A stretch of DNA of 64,000 bases from Anas platyrhynchos (Eukaryota > Chordata > Aves > Anseriformes > Anatidae), in assembly GCF_047663525.1 (NCBI RefSeq), contig NC_092602.1:69501-133500 (forward strand). The letters run 5' to 3'. The notes beneath the pieces were generated by a model. It had not been told where the DNA came from and ran no database searches. It worked only from the letters and a program-made list of their open reading frames with translations. Both the position numbers and the translations under genes were made by a program. Each line of letters starts with the position of its first letter. Positions within the stretch are counted from its first letter, which is position 1. Below are positions 7,805 to 21,700 of the stretch, piece after piece.

Positions 7805-10800
7805 GTGAGTGCCTTCAAATTTTTTTCTGCTTTAAACTACAAACTTTTTTGACTTCCGAACTTCAGATATATACTCAGTTATAAATTACTGATACCATTT
7901 GTACAAACTAAAGCAAGGGCACACAAGCTCGCACTTATCAGTACCATGTAATTTTCAACCCCTTCTTCTGTTACTTCCAGTAGGATAGTGGATCATTTTT
8001 GTAAGTAAACAGACTATCTGGAGAACACTAACTATTTTTAAAGATATATGTGAAATTTCTAGTTCCCTTTGTTGAACAAACATTTCTACTTCTGTGACAG
8101 GTAGGTGTTCTAGTAGAGAAAGAAGAAAGACCTTTATTTCTGACTACTATTCCTGTTCTCTGACCTATACTCACATATTATGCTAGCATGAAGGAGGCAG
8201 GCTGGCAGAGATGGGGAGGAGGGGAAGTTGAGGGAAGGTTTTATTGCCTTTTAATTTTCTTGCTTTCTCCACTTTACTGAAAAACAGCCTTCCCTGACGT
8301 TCCCCTGCCTTCACCCCCTCAAACACAAACAAAAAATATTTGGCATTTTCTCCTCCTTTTGACAGAAACTGTCCTCTCTGAAACTGGAAGCAACGGCACT
8401 TCAGCTCCATCAGGTGTGACCTGTTTGTTGGTCCAGCCACTACCCAGGATAACTCCCCTTTTCCAAAGAGGCAGATACACATACTGCATTCACCACATTA
8501 ACACAGCCAACCACACAGACTAACACAGTCCTAGATTACCTAGGTCATCTCAGTCTGTATTACTGATATAGTAATCCAAGCAGTCTGGATTTTGCAAGAT
8601 TCCACTCTTGAAAGGTCCACAATGCTCCCAACTATCTGTGCAGTTTGTCTGCCTTGGTCAACTCCTGCTGGACAGTCTCTGAAATCCGTTTCTTACAATG
8701 TTACTGTAACTTCTGTCACCTTCTCATTGCTTTATTTCTTGTGTTCATCAGTTTTTCATGTCATGTCCAGTAGTTATTTGTGGTCTGTTCACATAGACCT
8801 CATTTGAGGGCATAGTCATCTGTCCGCCTACTTAGTCATTTTAACATCTACATTGTTAAGGTTAGACTTATTTAAAATGTACAAAAGGATGACATTTCAG
8901 AAGCTTTTCATAATTTCATGTTGGAACACACTTTGTCTCTAATGTTAGCTTTTCATTCATCCAAGAGCACTAGCCTTCTGTTCTCGTTGATCCCTGTGTA
9001 GGGTTGACAACAATAGGACCCCTTTCTGGTTTGCTCAGGAACTGTTTATAGAAATAACTATGATTAATGACAGTATCTGGGAGGCTGCTCTGGAGATTTA
9101 TCTTTCTACTAGTTATAAAAATACCCGTGCGGTTGGTGCATTATGTATGGTCTGGGAGGTAAATAAGTGTATTTAAGTGTATTATAAGTGTATCTAATCA
9201 AAATGAAAGGTAATCACATAATGCACAGGCGATTACTGCCATCATCTAAATACATTCTAAAATAATGTTCATCTGACATAAACAGCCTGTTTCATTTACA
9301 GTAGTTCTTTAGATGTTTAGATGTTGTTTCAGAGAACATCTAGAGGAGCTCAATGACATTCCTATGTTTTTTGTTGTTGTTTGTTTGTTTGTTTGTTTGT
9401 TTTTCTTCCTTGTCTTGTTCTTTAATAAGGTGCTCAAGACTCTTGCTCACAACAATGTGGAGAACTTCTTGGTACCTGTTCTTGCCAGGTGACGTGCCAG
9501 TCCTTGGGGATTTGCTGTCCTGATTATAATGAATTTTGTCTTCAGATTTCTCCATACTCAGGATCTCTGATGGGAGGCAAAGACATTTTGATTGAAAATA
9601 CAGCTTTTAATACCTCTATGATAACGTGCAGGTGGGCCATGATTTTATATTCCTCTACCAAAGGGAGGTTACCCTTTCTAATCTCACTTTTTTGACAATA
9701 GGTAATTACCACAAAACAAGACTTGTCTATGCAAGAGTGAAAAACTTACCTTCTAGAGTTGTCAAAATTATGAAACATGCAAAGGTTCTTTTACCGGTCA
9801 CCCTCAAAGATACATGTTGTCTGTATTTCTACACAGGATCATTTCCTGTAGGTCAGATTATTGTGAGATACAATCATTACTCTGTTAGTCCTTCTCTGAA
9901 CATATCACAACAGTGACTTTTTTAAAAAGACTTCCTTTCAGAGCTCTTTGATGCTAGTATTTTTTTAACATTCCATTTTGAGAAACAGAAATATTAATTT
10001 GTTAAACCCTAACAAGACTCAAGCAACAAGAACAGAATGTATACAGGGCATTTTATCTTTTTCCTGTAAGACAAACCCTTGATCCTAAGCATGTAAGTCT
10101 TAGGCACACTGAATTTTACCAGCCCTAATGTCCTGGCATTCTTCCCACAGAATGTTCTGAGTCAGATTTTAGTTCTTCCAATCTACATAGCAGCACTCAA
10201 AAAGGTTTTTAGTTCTTCGTCAGGAAAATCTTTAACTTGGGTATTTGGTCTGTAAAATACAACCCTGTAATCCTGTTAATATTATAACATCACCTTTGTC
10301 TTCCTGCTATCCCTATGTTGTTTGTTACTAATTTATCATGTCCCACCCATAATTAAATAGTAAATCTAAGGCTAGCAGTTTGCTCTGTATTTTTGCAGTG
10401 CACAGCATAATCCCCACTGCTGTAACAAGCACAAAGTACACATGAGCTTTTCCAGTTTATATTCACTGCTACAAGCAAAATAGCCACGGGACTTGGAATG
10501 ATCAGCACATGACACAAGGTTGCATAACGAAACATAACTGAGACATTCAGAATTCTTCTCTGAACAGGGGCTCTGAGAAATGTTTTAAATATCAACAGGT
10601 TCAAGAAGATAATCAAAACCAATGGCTTTGTTGATAAGGATGGAAAAGCCCACTGTATCTCCCCACTGCTGTATGAAACTGGTTTCATCCCCTTTGAAGT
10701 TTCTACAGATGATGGGCAGACATTTCCGTACTCTGGAACTTGGTTATCAGGTTACTAAAATCTGTGATAACACTCTTCTATCTATATTCTTGCTCCACAA

Positions 10801-12752
10801 ATGCAAGATTACATGAGCCTTTCCCTTTTGATCACTTCTCTTCTTCCTTAATGTTTGACATCAGAAAAGTCATTCTTGCTCCTGTCATGGTGATTCTTAT
10901 TTTGAGAGATGAACTTTACAGTGAGTGAGTTCTGCTGCTATTCAGCATCAGCAGTATTAAGTCAGAAAAGGTCCTGCACAAAAGTGAGGCTGACCAAAAC
11001 AGTTTCCTTTTAGTAGGTATTTCTGTTAGAAAAGAATTACACCCTCATGTTGTAATCTGAGGACTATGTCACATGTTAGTAGGGGTTGTATTCTCTCACC
11101 TTCAATTTACTCTTTTTGTGTCATTCATCATGTTAGAAAACATGCACAGAAGAAATGCTGCTAAATCTTAGATACTACAGTGGCACCTTTTCATTGCTAT
11201 GTGGAACAAAAATTTCATTAATTTTGTCCTTTTTATTGTCATTAATTTTGACCTTTCGTGTGTGTGTTCTGTAAACCAGTACATCACAGCAAAGTTCCGG
11301 ATGAAGAAAAATGCACGTTGGTAAATGAGACAAAATGGCAATACTATGGCACCTCCAACATTGATGGAAACTTAACTCTCACCTGGACCCACCAGGCACT
11401 TACAGCAACCCATATCAACATAGAAGTCTGGGGTTACCAAGAAACAGGTAAAGTGATACTTTTCGTATCTGTGCACAAGCAGTTGTCGGTTGTCAGCTTC
11501 TGTGCAGAGCTCTGTGCATCATGCTGTAACTTTCTTTGAAGATTCAAGAAGATATCTGCAAGTATAGATAACTCATGCCAGTAATGACAGCTTTTCTCTT
11601 AATTTACATATGGGTGAAAGCATCTAATTTCAATCATGTAGCTAACTATTCTTTTACGGCATCCAAAAATACTTTTTTCCTTTATGTGGCAGGTGACAGT
11701 TACTCGGAAAACTGGTTTGCCAAGTGGGAATATCTTTATACTTTGGCAAGAGAAACCCCTAATAGTGGGACATTTTCTTTCATTCCTGTACCTGCTAAAG
11801 CAACTTACAGTACTTGGGACTTTGGAATTTTGAGAATTACACCCAGCACCTATTCTGATGGGCAGAGGCAAGTACATCATAGCATTCATTTACCACAGGT
11901 ACCTTATTGCTTTTGATAATTAAACTGCAGTCTCCTTTGGCTTTTAAAACCAGGATTCAGGCTCTGTTTCTCATGAGAAAAAAAAAATAGTGTATCCTCT
12001 TCAAAGATTATGCCACTTGCTTTTTAGGCATAGACCTCATCTGAAGATAAACATATGATTATGCAATTACATACATTAATCATCAAAACCTAAAAATTAA
12101 TAACCAACATACTATTGAAGATATCTCATAGGAGATACCAAAGTTCATTGCTCATTTTAGGTATGTTTTCTTTATCTTCTTCTTTCTAATGGGAGTAATT
12201 TATGTGAGGCTTGTTGTTGCCTTGTTGCAATTCTATTTATTTTATTTAGCTTTGGTTAGTTTTGATTTTATTTAATGCCAGTTTATTTCATATTTATTTT
12301 TGCTAACAGAAATGATTTGATTTCTATGCACTACTTGAACTATTAGCTTCCTATATTCTACTGATTGTTGTTATATTTTTTAATGACCTCATGATCACTC
12401 CTTCAAATACAGTCAAATTAAATTATCTCCACAAATCTGCTAGCAAAGACTTAGACTGCATGTTGGACTTATTCATTACTTGTCACTGATGCTAAGTAGA
12501 ACTTTACAAACCATTTTCCCATTCTTTTGTACCACGTTGATTTCACATACACATTTTAGTCCTCTGAGATTGCTGCTTGATTACCTAGTTTAATGTACTT
12601 TTTTTGTTTTCAGTGTGGTGGGTTGAATCCAGCTCACGCATAATCCCCCAGTCACTCACTTCTTCCCTCCTAGGAGGATGAGAAGAGAATCAAACAGGCA
12701 TAAGTGAGAAAAACTTGGGTTGAGACAGAGACAGTTTAATTATTAAAGATGG

Positions 12753-12783
<31 letters not shown>

Positions 12784-15700
12784 TAATGCAAAGGCAATCA
12801 ACCTCACAAGCTCACAAGATCAATGCCCAGTCAGTCTCCCAGAAACTCCTGCTTTGTGACAGCCCTTCATCCTCCCCTGCCTCCAACCCCCTCCACCTCC
12901 ATACCCCAAGTTTTATTGCAGAGCATGACATTCTGTAACACAGAATCTCTGGTCAGTTGGGTTAAGCTGTCCTGGCCATGTTCCTTCCCAGCCTCTTGCT
13001 AACCCCTATCCTACTCCTCTAGGGGAAGAACAAGAAAGATAAGGCCTTGATGTCATGCAAGCACTGCTCAGCTATAGCCAAAACATCAGTGTTTTACCAA
13101 CACTGTTTTGTCACAAGTCTAAAACATGGCACTGTTCAGGCTACTATGAAAAAAATGGTCTCCTGGCCAAAAGCAATACACTCAGTGAACTAGGACATGC
13201 TGATTTTTGTTACAGCTGTAAAGGAGGCCTTAATTGCAAATTTTTTATTATTAAAAAGAATATTTTCCCACAGGTTCTTCTCTGCATTTATTTATATATA
13301 TATATATATTTTGTATATAAACCTTTGCATTCCTACAAATGTTAAGTCCACTTCCTTTATTTTCATTAACTATTTCCATATGATATTTGGTGATAGATCT
13401 CTGCAAGTGCTTCATACATATCCTGAGCTTGGGCAGATGCTCCTTCATAATTCTTCCACGTGTCTATGGTTCTTGATATAGATAGTGTGGCCCCTGTAAA
13501 TGCATGAAGTTCATGGGTTTCGGTGTTAGACCATATTACTAATACATCAGAAATTACTTCGCCATTTAGAAGCTGCTAACTACACAAGGGTTACTTTTTC
13601 TAGAGAGTTTATTATTACATTTTTGGAAACTATTCTTTTCATGTATAGTTTCATGAATGGATAGCAGAGTAGCCTTGGAACATTTTGAGGATTCTGAATG
13701 TTTCTTTCCCTATTTGTTGCTATTGGGCCTGTTAGTTCTGAGGCACAGAATTAGGTTCTGATAGAGAATCCAGATTTTCTTTGTTCTGGCCAAAAGGAAA
13801 CATGATGTGAAAAGGCATGAAGAGACTATCTGTATCTAAAAAAGTTTCATGTAAGCCAGAATCACAAATGCTAAAATGTATTTCTGATTATAACATACTT
13901 GCTGCATGCTGTCATGTCACGCTTTAAATGAGGAAAATTTTGATTTACTGTAAATTTTTGCAGGAAAAAGAAAACAGTGGCCTTCATAATGAAAATCAAA
14001 ACAAAACAAAACCCCCTTACAAGTTGTACAATTATACATAATTCTAGTTAGTCATTAAGACAGCATGGCTGACAAAACAGTGCTTGTTTATCTATCAAAT
14101 CTATTTTTTTGGCTCTTTTTTCTGCAGCAACATTCCATCAGTCTGGAGCTCAGCGCATGCATTGGCTTGGCACCTTGGGGAAGACTTCAGAAATGACCCA
14201 ATTACATGGGCAACTGCAAAATGTGTAGAATGGGACAGGAAAGAGGAGAAGCTTCCAAATTTTTTGGAAGAAATTATAGATTGCCCTTGCACCTTGTCAC
14301 AGGCAAGAGCTGACACTGGAAGGTTCCATGTAAGTTATTAATCCATCACTCTGGCCTATTCTAGTTCCAAGTAGAAGTTTAGGGACTGACATACTCTTCC
14401 CCATAGCTCTGTTCCCTCTCTAAATGTCATTACAAGGAAATTAAATTATACTTAAATTTGCACAAGTAGCATGACAAATAGCAGAGGCAGATATAGTTTG
14501 TTCAGGCAGTTTAAATAACAAAAATCGCTGTTGGACAGCCAACAAAAAACACCTTTAAATGGTATTAAGACAATGCTTCCAGTGGTAGATGGAAAATGCT
14601 CAGAGAGGACAGTGAACCATGTAGAGCTGGGAGCACAGATGACTTCTTCAAGGTCCTACAAGATGGCAGTCTGTGTCTGTAGGTAATATATCCTATTCTG
14701 GAAGAAGCAGCTATGTTTCTACCTAGTATATCATAACTTGCTGTAAATCTTTCCATCTTACATTTTGGAGCTAAAGTCCACAGCTATAAACCATTATTTC
14801 CTGTCTCCTTCCTTCCTCCTTCTCAACTTGACTGTTAACAAAGGACTGATAAAAGCCAAGAAATCAGTTGCTGTTTAATTTATGCTTTCAGACCTACAGT
14901 ACTGTGCTGAAGACCAAATAGGGTAACTTTCTCACCTGTATACAATACCAATGATGGCAGTGTGCTTATGCATATTAAAATACATATGTTAGGTATTTTT
15001 AGTTGCTATAATTTCCTGGTTATTAAACTCCAAACATGACATGTATTTTAGATCATACACAAAAAAGCACATGAAGAAAAAAGAATAGATACACTGCACT
15101 GCCACTGTCTAAAAGCGTAAGACATAAGATAATCACTGTGGCATATTCTGTGTTTGTCAGAATTATAGTTGAGTCCTCCATTTAGCTCCATCTGTTCTTC
15201 AAGGTCTGTTGTAATAGACTGCAAAATGCTGAAGTTAGACTAACATGTTGATCCAATCACTTCAGTACTAAATTCACTGTTTTTCCTATAATTCTGTGAT
15301 ACTCAGCACACAGCTGCAACCAGTTTGTTTAGACTTTACATATAACTGAGAAATAAAGGGTTGGGAGAGGACCTAAAATAGGAAGGACAAAATGAAAGCT
15401 TCATTAAGCAGAACACTGTTCTTTTTCAGACAGATTATGGCTGTGACATTGAAAAAGGGAGCGTGTGTACTTATCACCCTGGTGCTGTGCACTGTGTAAG
15501 AGCCATTCAAGCCAGGTAAAGAAAAAAAAATGAAACTGCATTTTTTTTTAATGATTTATTCTGTCTCAGAGATAGCAGTGTCACAGAAGTCACAGAGGTG
15601 TTTGGACTCTCAGCTCTCAGGTTCATAACAATCACTGTTTCCCTCTTATTAGTCTTCATTGCTGAGATTAAGTTATGGCCTTAGATTTACTAAGCAATTA

Positions 15701-18700
15701 ATTACACTGTGCTGGACGTCAGGATACCTAAACAAGCACTGCTGCCAAAAAATTTGGTTAGACTTAATTAAGCCTTTTTTATATGGGTCTACTTTAGTTC
15801 AACAAGTTATTCTTTGCACTTGTTCTATCAGAACAATTGTAAACAGTACCGTGCTTGTGTGGCTGAAAGTTCCTACAGAACTTTCTGCCTTGGTTAAAGT
15901 TCCCACCCTCATAATCCCTGATCTGGTCTATTTTATAAGAGCTGGGAAGGAAAAAAAAAAATTACTGATGTATCACTTCTGGATGTCACATAGAGTAACC
16001 AAAACATTTAGCCACATCCATAAAAAGACAATAGGTAACCTGTAAGCACAAATAGACTTTGCAGAGCTGAAAGATGACTTTTTTCTCTCTCAATTTCTCA
16101 ACCAGTCCTGTGTATGCAGCAGGCCAGCAGTGTTGCTATGACTCCACAGGGGCCCAAATCCTCACACAAGATTCCACAAGTGGCAGCACACCTGATCGAG
16201 GCCATGACTGGGGTTCACCACCTTTCATGAAGCCTCCCCGGATACCTGGCTTTTCCCATTGGCTTTACGATGTCATCAGCTTCTACTATTGCTGTCTGTG
16301 GTCTGATAATTGTCATTTCTATATGAAAAACCGTCCCTCCAGTGACTGCAGGACATATCACCCGCCTCAAGCTGGTAAGACCTTTAGAATTCCATTATGG
16401 ATTATAGATTTTTTATACAATTTTGTCTTTTAGAATGTTTGTGTATGTGTGTTGTATCAGTTAAGAATGCGGAGGGCACAATATCCTGTAGAAAATTTCC
16501 ATGGAAGGTTTCAATTGATCTGTCAGTGGCAAAATCTGTGTTTTTTAGCTGTCCTGCAAAATGTTCAGCTTGAGTATCTCGTTAACCCCTGGAACTTAAA
16601 TAGCTGAGGTTTTGTAGTGAATGTCTATGGCTTCCTACCATCAGTGAGCTCTTCCTCAAAAATAAGTTAGGGATGGTTAATGACAGCTTAGCAGTAGCTA
16701 GAAAAAACTGTAATGCTGAAAAATGCTACTCATATCAAACATGGAAAGTTCTAGCATTTATTAGTGTGTCTATTTTTCCTCCCCATTGCTTTTAGGAAGT
16801 ATCCTTTGAGTCTTGCCATGGCTATATTGCTGCCACATGTCTTGCTTTCTTCTGTGTTGCTGGTGTGCTGTGGTATCTGGTAGGATTGTGTCCTCTCTTA
16901 AAGAAGGAAAGAAAGAACAAGGACTCTGTGGTCTGCTTCAAGCAAAGAGGAGAAAATTGCAGAGGGCACTGAAGGAAGTAGCTAAGACATGACGTGACAC
17001 AACATGAATTTCTCCCAAGACTAGCAATAGTGGATAGTGAAAGTCTCTTCTGATAGTCCCCCATGAAATTTTCCTGTCTGGAAGCAACAAAGGATGGCTT
17101 GTCCTTAAGGAATATGGAGCTGTGAGACAAGCGTGATAACAAAGCTGGCAGGGCAGGGTCCTTGCCAGTCTGGGGTCCAGTCCAGCTGTACCCAAGCAAG
17201 GTGAGCAGGGTGGACACAAGGAAGGCAGCAGACATCAGCTGAGGAAACAGATCTCTATAGAAGCTTGTGGTGTCAGGACAGGTCCAAAGTTAAGCTGAGA
17301 AATCTCTGCCAGAGGGTCCAATATCCAGTCCAGAGATTGTTGGGCAAGTCTATAGTAATAAGACATATCTGAGGACAAGCCAGAAAGTCACTTTGCAGTC
17401 TGGGTCCAGATCAACAGGGTTCATGGCCAGGCACAGGCATGGCTGTGTTGGAGATGGAGACAGGTACACCTGCCTATGAGGTAGCGCAGTCAGGGTCTCA
17501 GGGTCCAGACTGATAGAAGCACTGATAGCAAAATACTCACCAACCAAGCAGTTAAGGACCTACCTGTCATATGGGTGTCCTTACACAGAGATTCATACCT
17601 CAGACAGGAAGGAACAACTTTATCATTTTTTGCTCTGGGTGATAGGGACCTTCCAACCTCTTTACTATTGTGGTAGGCAAAACCAAGGGTATCTGCTGAA
17701 TGCTGTAGAGGCTTTGGGGCTGAGGATCACAGTCATTTCTCTCTGTTCTGGCCAGATGAGACCCATTCCATTTCTCCTATTGTCACTCTCAGCTATGTAT
17801 GAAAGCTTCCTTCCCTGGTGAGCTGCATCTGGAATAGTCCTGCATTTGTGTCTAAGTCCTCCTCTACATTGTGTGGGAATTAGGCTTCTAACTTGAGAGT
17901 GAGGATTGTGGTAGGGAGTCCACCAGGTAAACATTGTTCCAGATAAAAGTATTTTAAACTGCAGTTCTAAGTGTTGGCTGATGAAGACGAGTAACTGGAA
18001 CGACAACTGCTGTTCCTACAGTGCTGTTCAAGGTATGTTACAGCACTGCTCGAGTCACATTTACATGGATCAGGCTTGTGTTTATTCCTTTGTTTAAATA
18101 CCGGTCTTTGGATCACCGCAATGGCTCTTTTTTTTTTTTTTTCCCCTCATATGAGCCTAAGAAAAGGAGTAATAGATTGCAGTCTTTGCTTGTTCTTATG
18201 TCTCTTTTTGCTTTTAAAAAACAGCATCTGCCTTTGGGGATCCCCACTTCTTCACATTTGATGGTCTGAACTTCACTTTTAAAGGACAAGGGGAATACAC
18301 ATTGGTAGAATCTGATCTCACATCCCTAAGGGTGCAAGGAAGGACCCAGCAGGCACACTTTCCCAATGGTAAGTTGGTAAGAGGGAAAGCAGTGATGACA
18401 AATAATAGCTTCTGAGGATGTTTGATTTTCTCTTTACAGCATTCCTCCGGGCTTTCCTAGTCTTCTTTTTCCTCTAAACATTTCCCAAACTATGACTACT
18501 GTCTCTCTGGGCTGTAACAGTGTTCTTTCTCCATTCCCAGACAGATTAACACCTTACACTGATGTTCTTATGAGTGGAAACAACTTTTTTTTTGTCAATG
18601 TACATTTGTGTGTTCTGGCATTCTGCTGCATTATTGTATAAATATGGACATTTCATTGTAAAATAACTGACAAAATAATGCGTTAGTTGCACCATGTTTA

Positions 18701-21700
18701 AATATGTATTTTAAAATGTAGTTGTGAAACACAGCGTGTCCTCATAGGCATTCAGAGTAGGGGCAGTATTATCAGTTTAACTCTGTATTTATTGACTCAA
18801 GACAGAAAGTAAAAACACAGGAAATCAGTAGTTAAAAGAGAGCTGATTATAAGTCAAACATTAAAATCTTCCAAAAGCATATTTCCTGCTGTAAATAAAC
18901 AGATGAATCCTGGATCAATCACAGATTTCAAACTGAAGTCAGTAATGCAGAGAACAAATTCAAGCATTTCTTCAAGAAATTTGAAGAATTTCTTCAAGAT
19001 TCTTCTGTAATGATTACGAGATGCTGATATATCTTAGGCAAGTCAATAAGAGCAAGCTGAAAATAATCACCTGTGAGATAATGTAAATAATTCCAGAACT
19101 AAGTAAGAAATAATTTGTTGGATAATGGTTACTGATGAGTTGCAGAAGTTACTATTAGGATCTATTTTATGTAGTATAATATGACACGTTAAAGAGAGGT
19201 GCTTAGGCATGACATGGTAATTCTGGTGTGATCTGAAGGAAAGGAGGCCTCTGAGAAATACTGACGTGCAAATGAAGCAGTCATCTTCATCAGTTGGAGC
19301 AGTCATCTCTTTTTGGCCCAACCCATATGCATGCAAGGAAATTAAAATAAATTTTTTGGTATGCAAGTGCAAAAGTACTTTAGAAGTATATAACAATACA
19401 GAAAAAATAAACACTTCTCTGAGCTTTTCAGAAAGTCTTTTTAGATACCCCAAACTCACAGAAAAGTTCAGAATGTCTGATGAGAAGTTGCTTAAGGGTG
19501 TCATTCCGTTTTGTTTTTGTTGTTTCCAAAGGTCCTGTTCTTTTGGCTTATTTGTAAAACAAAACCTAGGGCAGAGGAAACTGTCTGGAGGTACCTTTGT
19601 CACTTGAATGGGTAGCTTGCAAAGGAGCCTGTAAGAAGGAGATGGTCTTTTACCTGCATTTTGAAAGTAGGGAAGAATAGGGCATGGAATGGGAGAATGC
19701 TGTCCTGCTTCTCAGGACAATCTGAAAAGCTTCATATCAGATACTTTGATTTATGCTGTTCCTGGATCTAATGGTACAGAAGGAGATCAACTGGTCTTCT
19801 TACGTATCTCTGCCACCACCATTGGGATTAAGAATTTAGAATCGCCAGACCCTTTTTTAGCAGTAAACATTCTGCTTTCAATATACTATGTTAGCAGGAG
19901 ACTTATACTGTGGGCTTCAGTGCAATATGATTTATATGTTTAGCAATTTCCTGAAATATAAATAATCATATTTAATTACTTTTAGGAAATGTCTGTTTGT
20001 TTTCTTATTGTTTTACTGTCTGTATCTGTAAACATTCTATATTTATTTTATATGATGTGAGGTATCTTGAGGGATTGGTATTTTTTGTTCGGAAGGAACG
20101 GAAGCTCAGGTGACAGGCTTGTCTGCAGTGGCCATGCAGGAGAACAACTCTGATGTGATTGAAGTACGCTACTCAGAGGATTTGAATCTGGAGGTACTCT
20201 TGAACCAAAAGGTGGTCAACTTCTCTGAGCAAAGTTGGATGGACCTGAAAGGTTAGTTACAAATATCAGCTTTGAAACATATTTTATTCCTGTGAAATAC
20301 CTGTATAATTAAAAACATCTCTAAATGCATGTATTTTGATTCTATTTTCGGTGTACTTTTGAGAAACAGAATACAGGTCACTCCAAAAATAAAGTGTGAA
20401 ATAAAACAAAGGGCAAGCGATATCCCAGATAATTAAATCTTATTTTATTATTATCATCTGCCTTTCTTCAGTTTAGTTGCTGCCAGATTGAGGCAGAATC
20501 AGTGGTAATGCACAATTTGCATGGGCCTTGGTGAACAAAATGGAGAGCATAGGGAAGAATGTGATTTCCATCCAATCTGCCTTGCTGGCCCTATTTTTAT
20601 ACTAACCCAGTGCATGGATTCCTCTTGCCTTTGAGACTGATTACAGCTAGGCTCTGGACAGGAATATAAATGCCAGAATTATGGGCTACAATTCTCCTTC
20701 CTAAAAGCATGCTACAGAGAAGCATAATGTGGCTAAGTTCCCATGGAGAGATGTAGCAGCAAAAACATCAGATCCTGAGACCTTCCTGCTTCTCACCAGC
20801 ATTTCTAGCAGTGACACCAACTGCTGGAACTTCAGCACTGACTGGGAAGAGGCAGAGTTGTCAGATTTCTCAGTAGTCTGGACTGGCATGTTCTTTTCTC
20901 TCAGAATGTACAAATAACATAAATGACAGCCTTTACCAACACATGGTGCCTTCCTGAACTTTCTGGGATGTGTAGTATATGAAGGGAATGCATACAATCC
21001 TGGCGATGATACTGAGATATTTAACAGATGGCTTCAATGCCAACTTCTTCCATGTCATCTTTCAGTGGTTTGTGGAGCAATTGTTTTCCTCCTCATTCCA
21101 TGGAGGATGAATAGAATTAAAAACTCTTTACTCGTTCTGCTTTGAGCCTAGTGTATTTAATGCAAAGAAACCTACCAATCAAAATGAACGATAGTGAAAT
21201 ACAACCAACGTATACTAAAATATAGATGAATTTCACAATCACACATCAGGAGCTCTCTGGGTTGGTCAGATGTTACCCCTCTATTCTTCTGCCTGAAAAG
21301 ACTATGAAAAGTTGTTTTTTGTTTTTTTTTTTCCTCCAGGGGTGTGATCATTTGATTACACATTATAAAAAATTTAACAGTGAACCTTCTGCTCAGCAGA
21401 GGAATTTTTCTGTGGCTATCACATATTATTCCCCAAATGGATGGAAAACATAAGGAAGAGCAGAGGGAAGGAAAAAAATGGGACAGTGATGGAACTTGGA
21501 TAAAGAGCTGTAATAGGGAAGTTTTGACAAGATGATCAAGAAGCAGAGGAAACCTGTGACCAATGAGAGCAGTGTTTCCAGCTCACAGCAACTCTGTGAT
21601 GTAATTGTCTCATACCCTAAAGTTTCTGCTCTGGGACACTGTCAGAAGAACATGCAACTTATATCAAACGTGGGCCTTTTTTTGCTACTGCTCTGTAGTA

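Noticed and set aside
11868..11875. GT donor at 11872 for SUSD2 exon 5
   Set aside because: It would place exon 6 out of frame and destroy the conserved AMOP entry; the GC donor at 11868 keeps the frame.
20375..21090. Mariner-like or other DNA transposon suggested by GGTCACTCCAAAAATAAAG
   Set aside because: No inverted partner end, no TA duplication and no transposase remnant were found.
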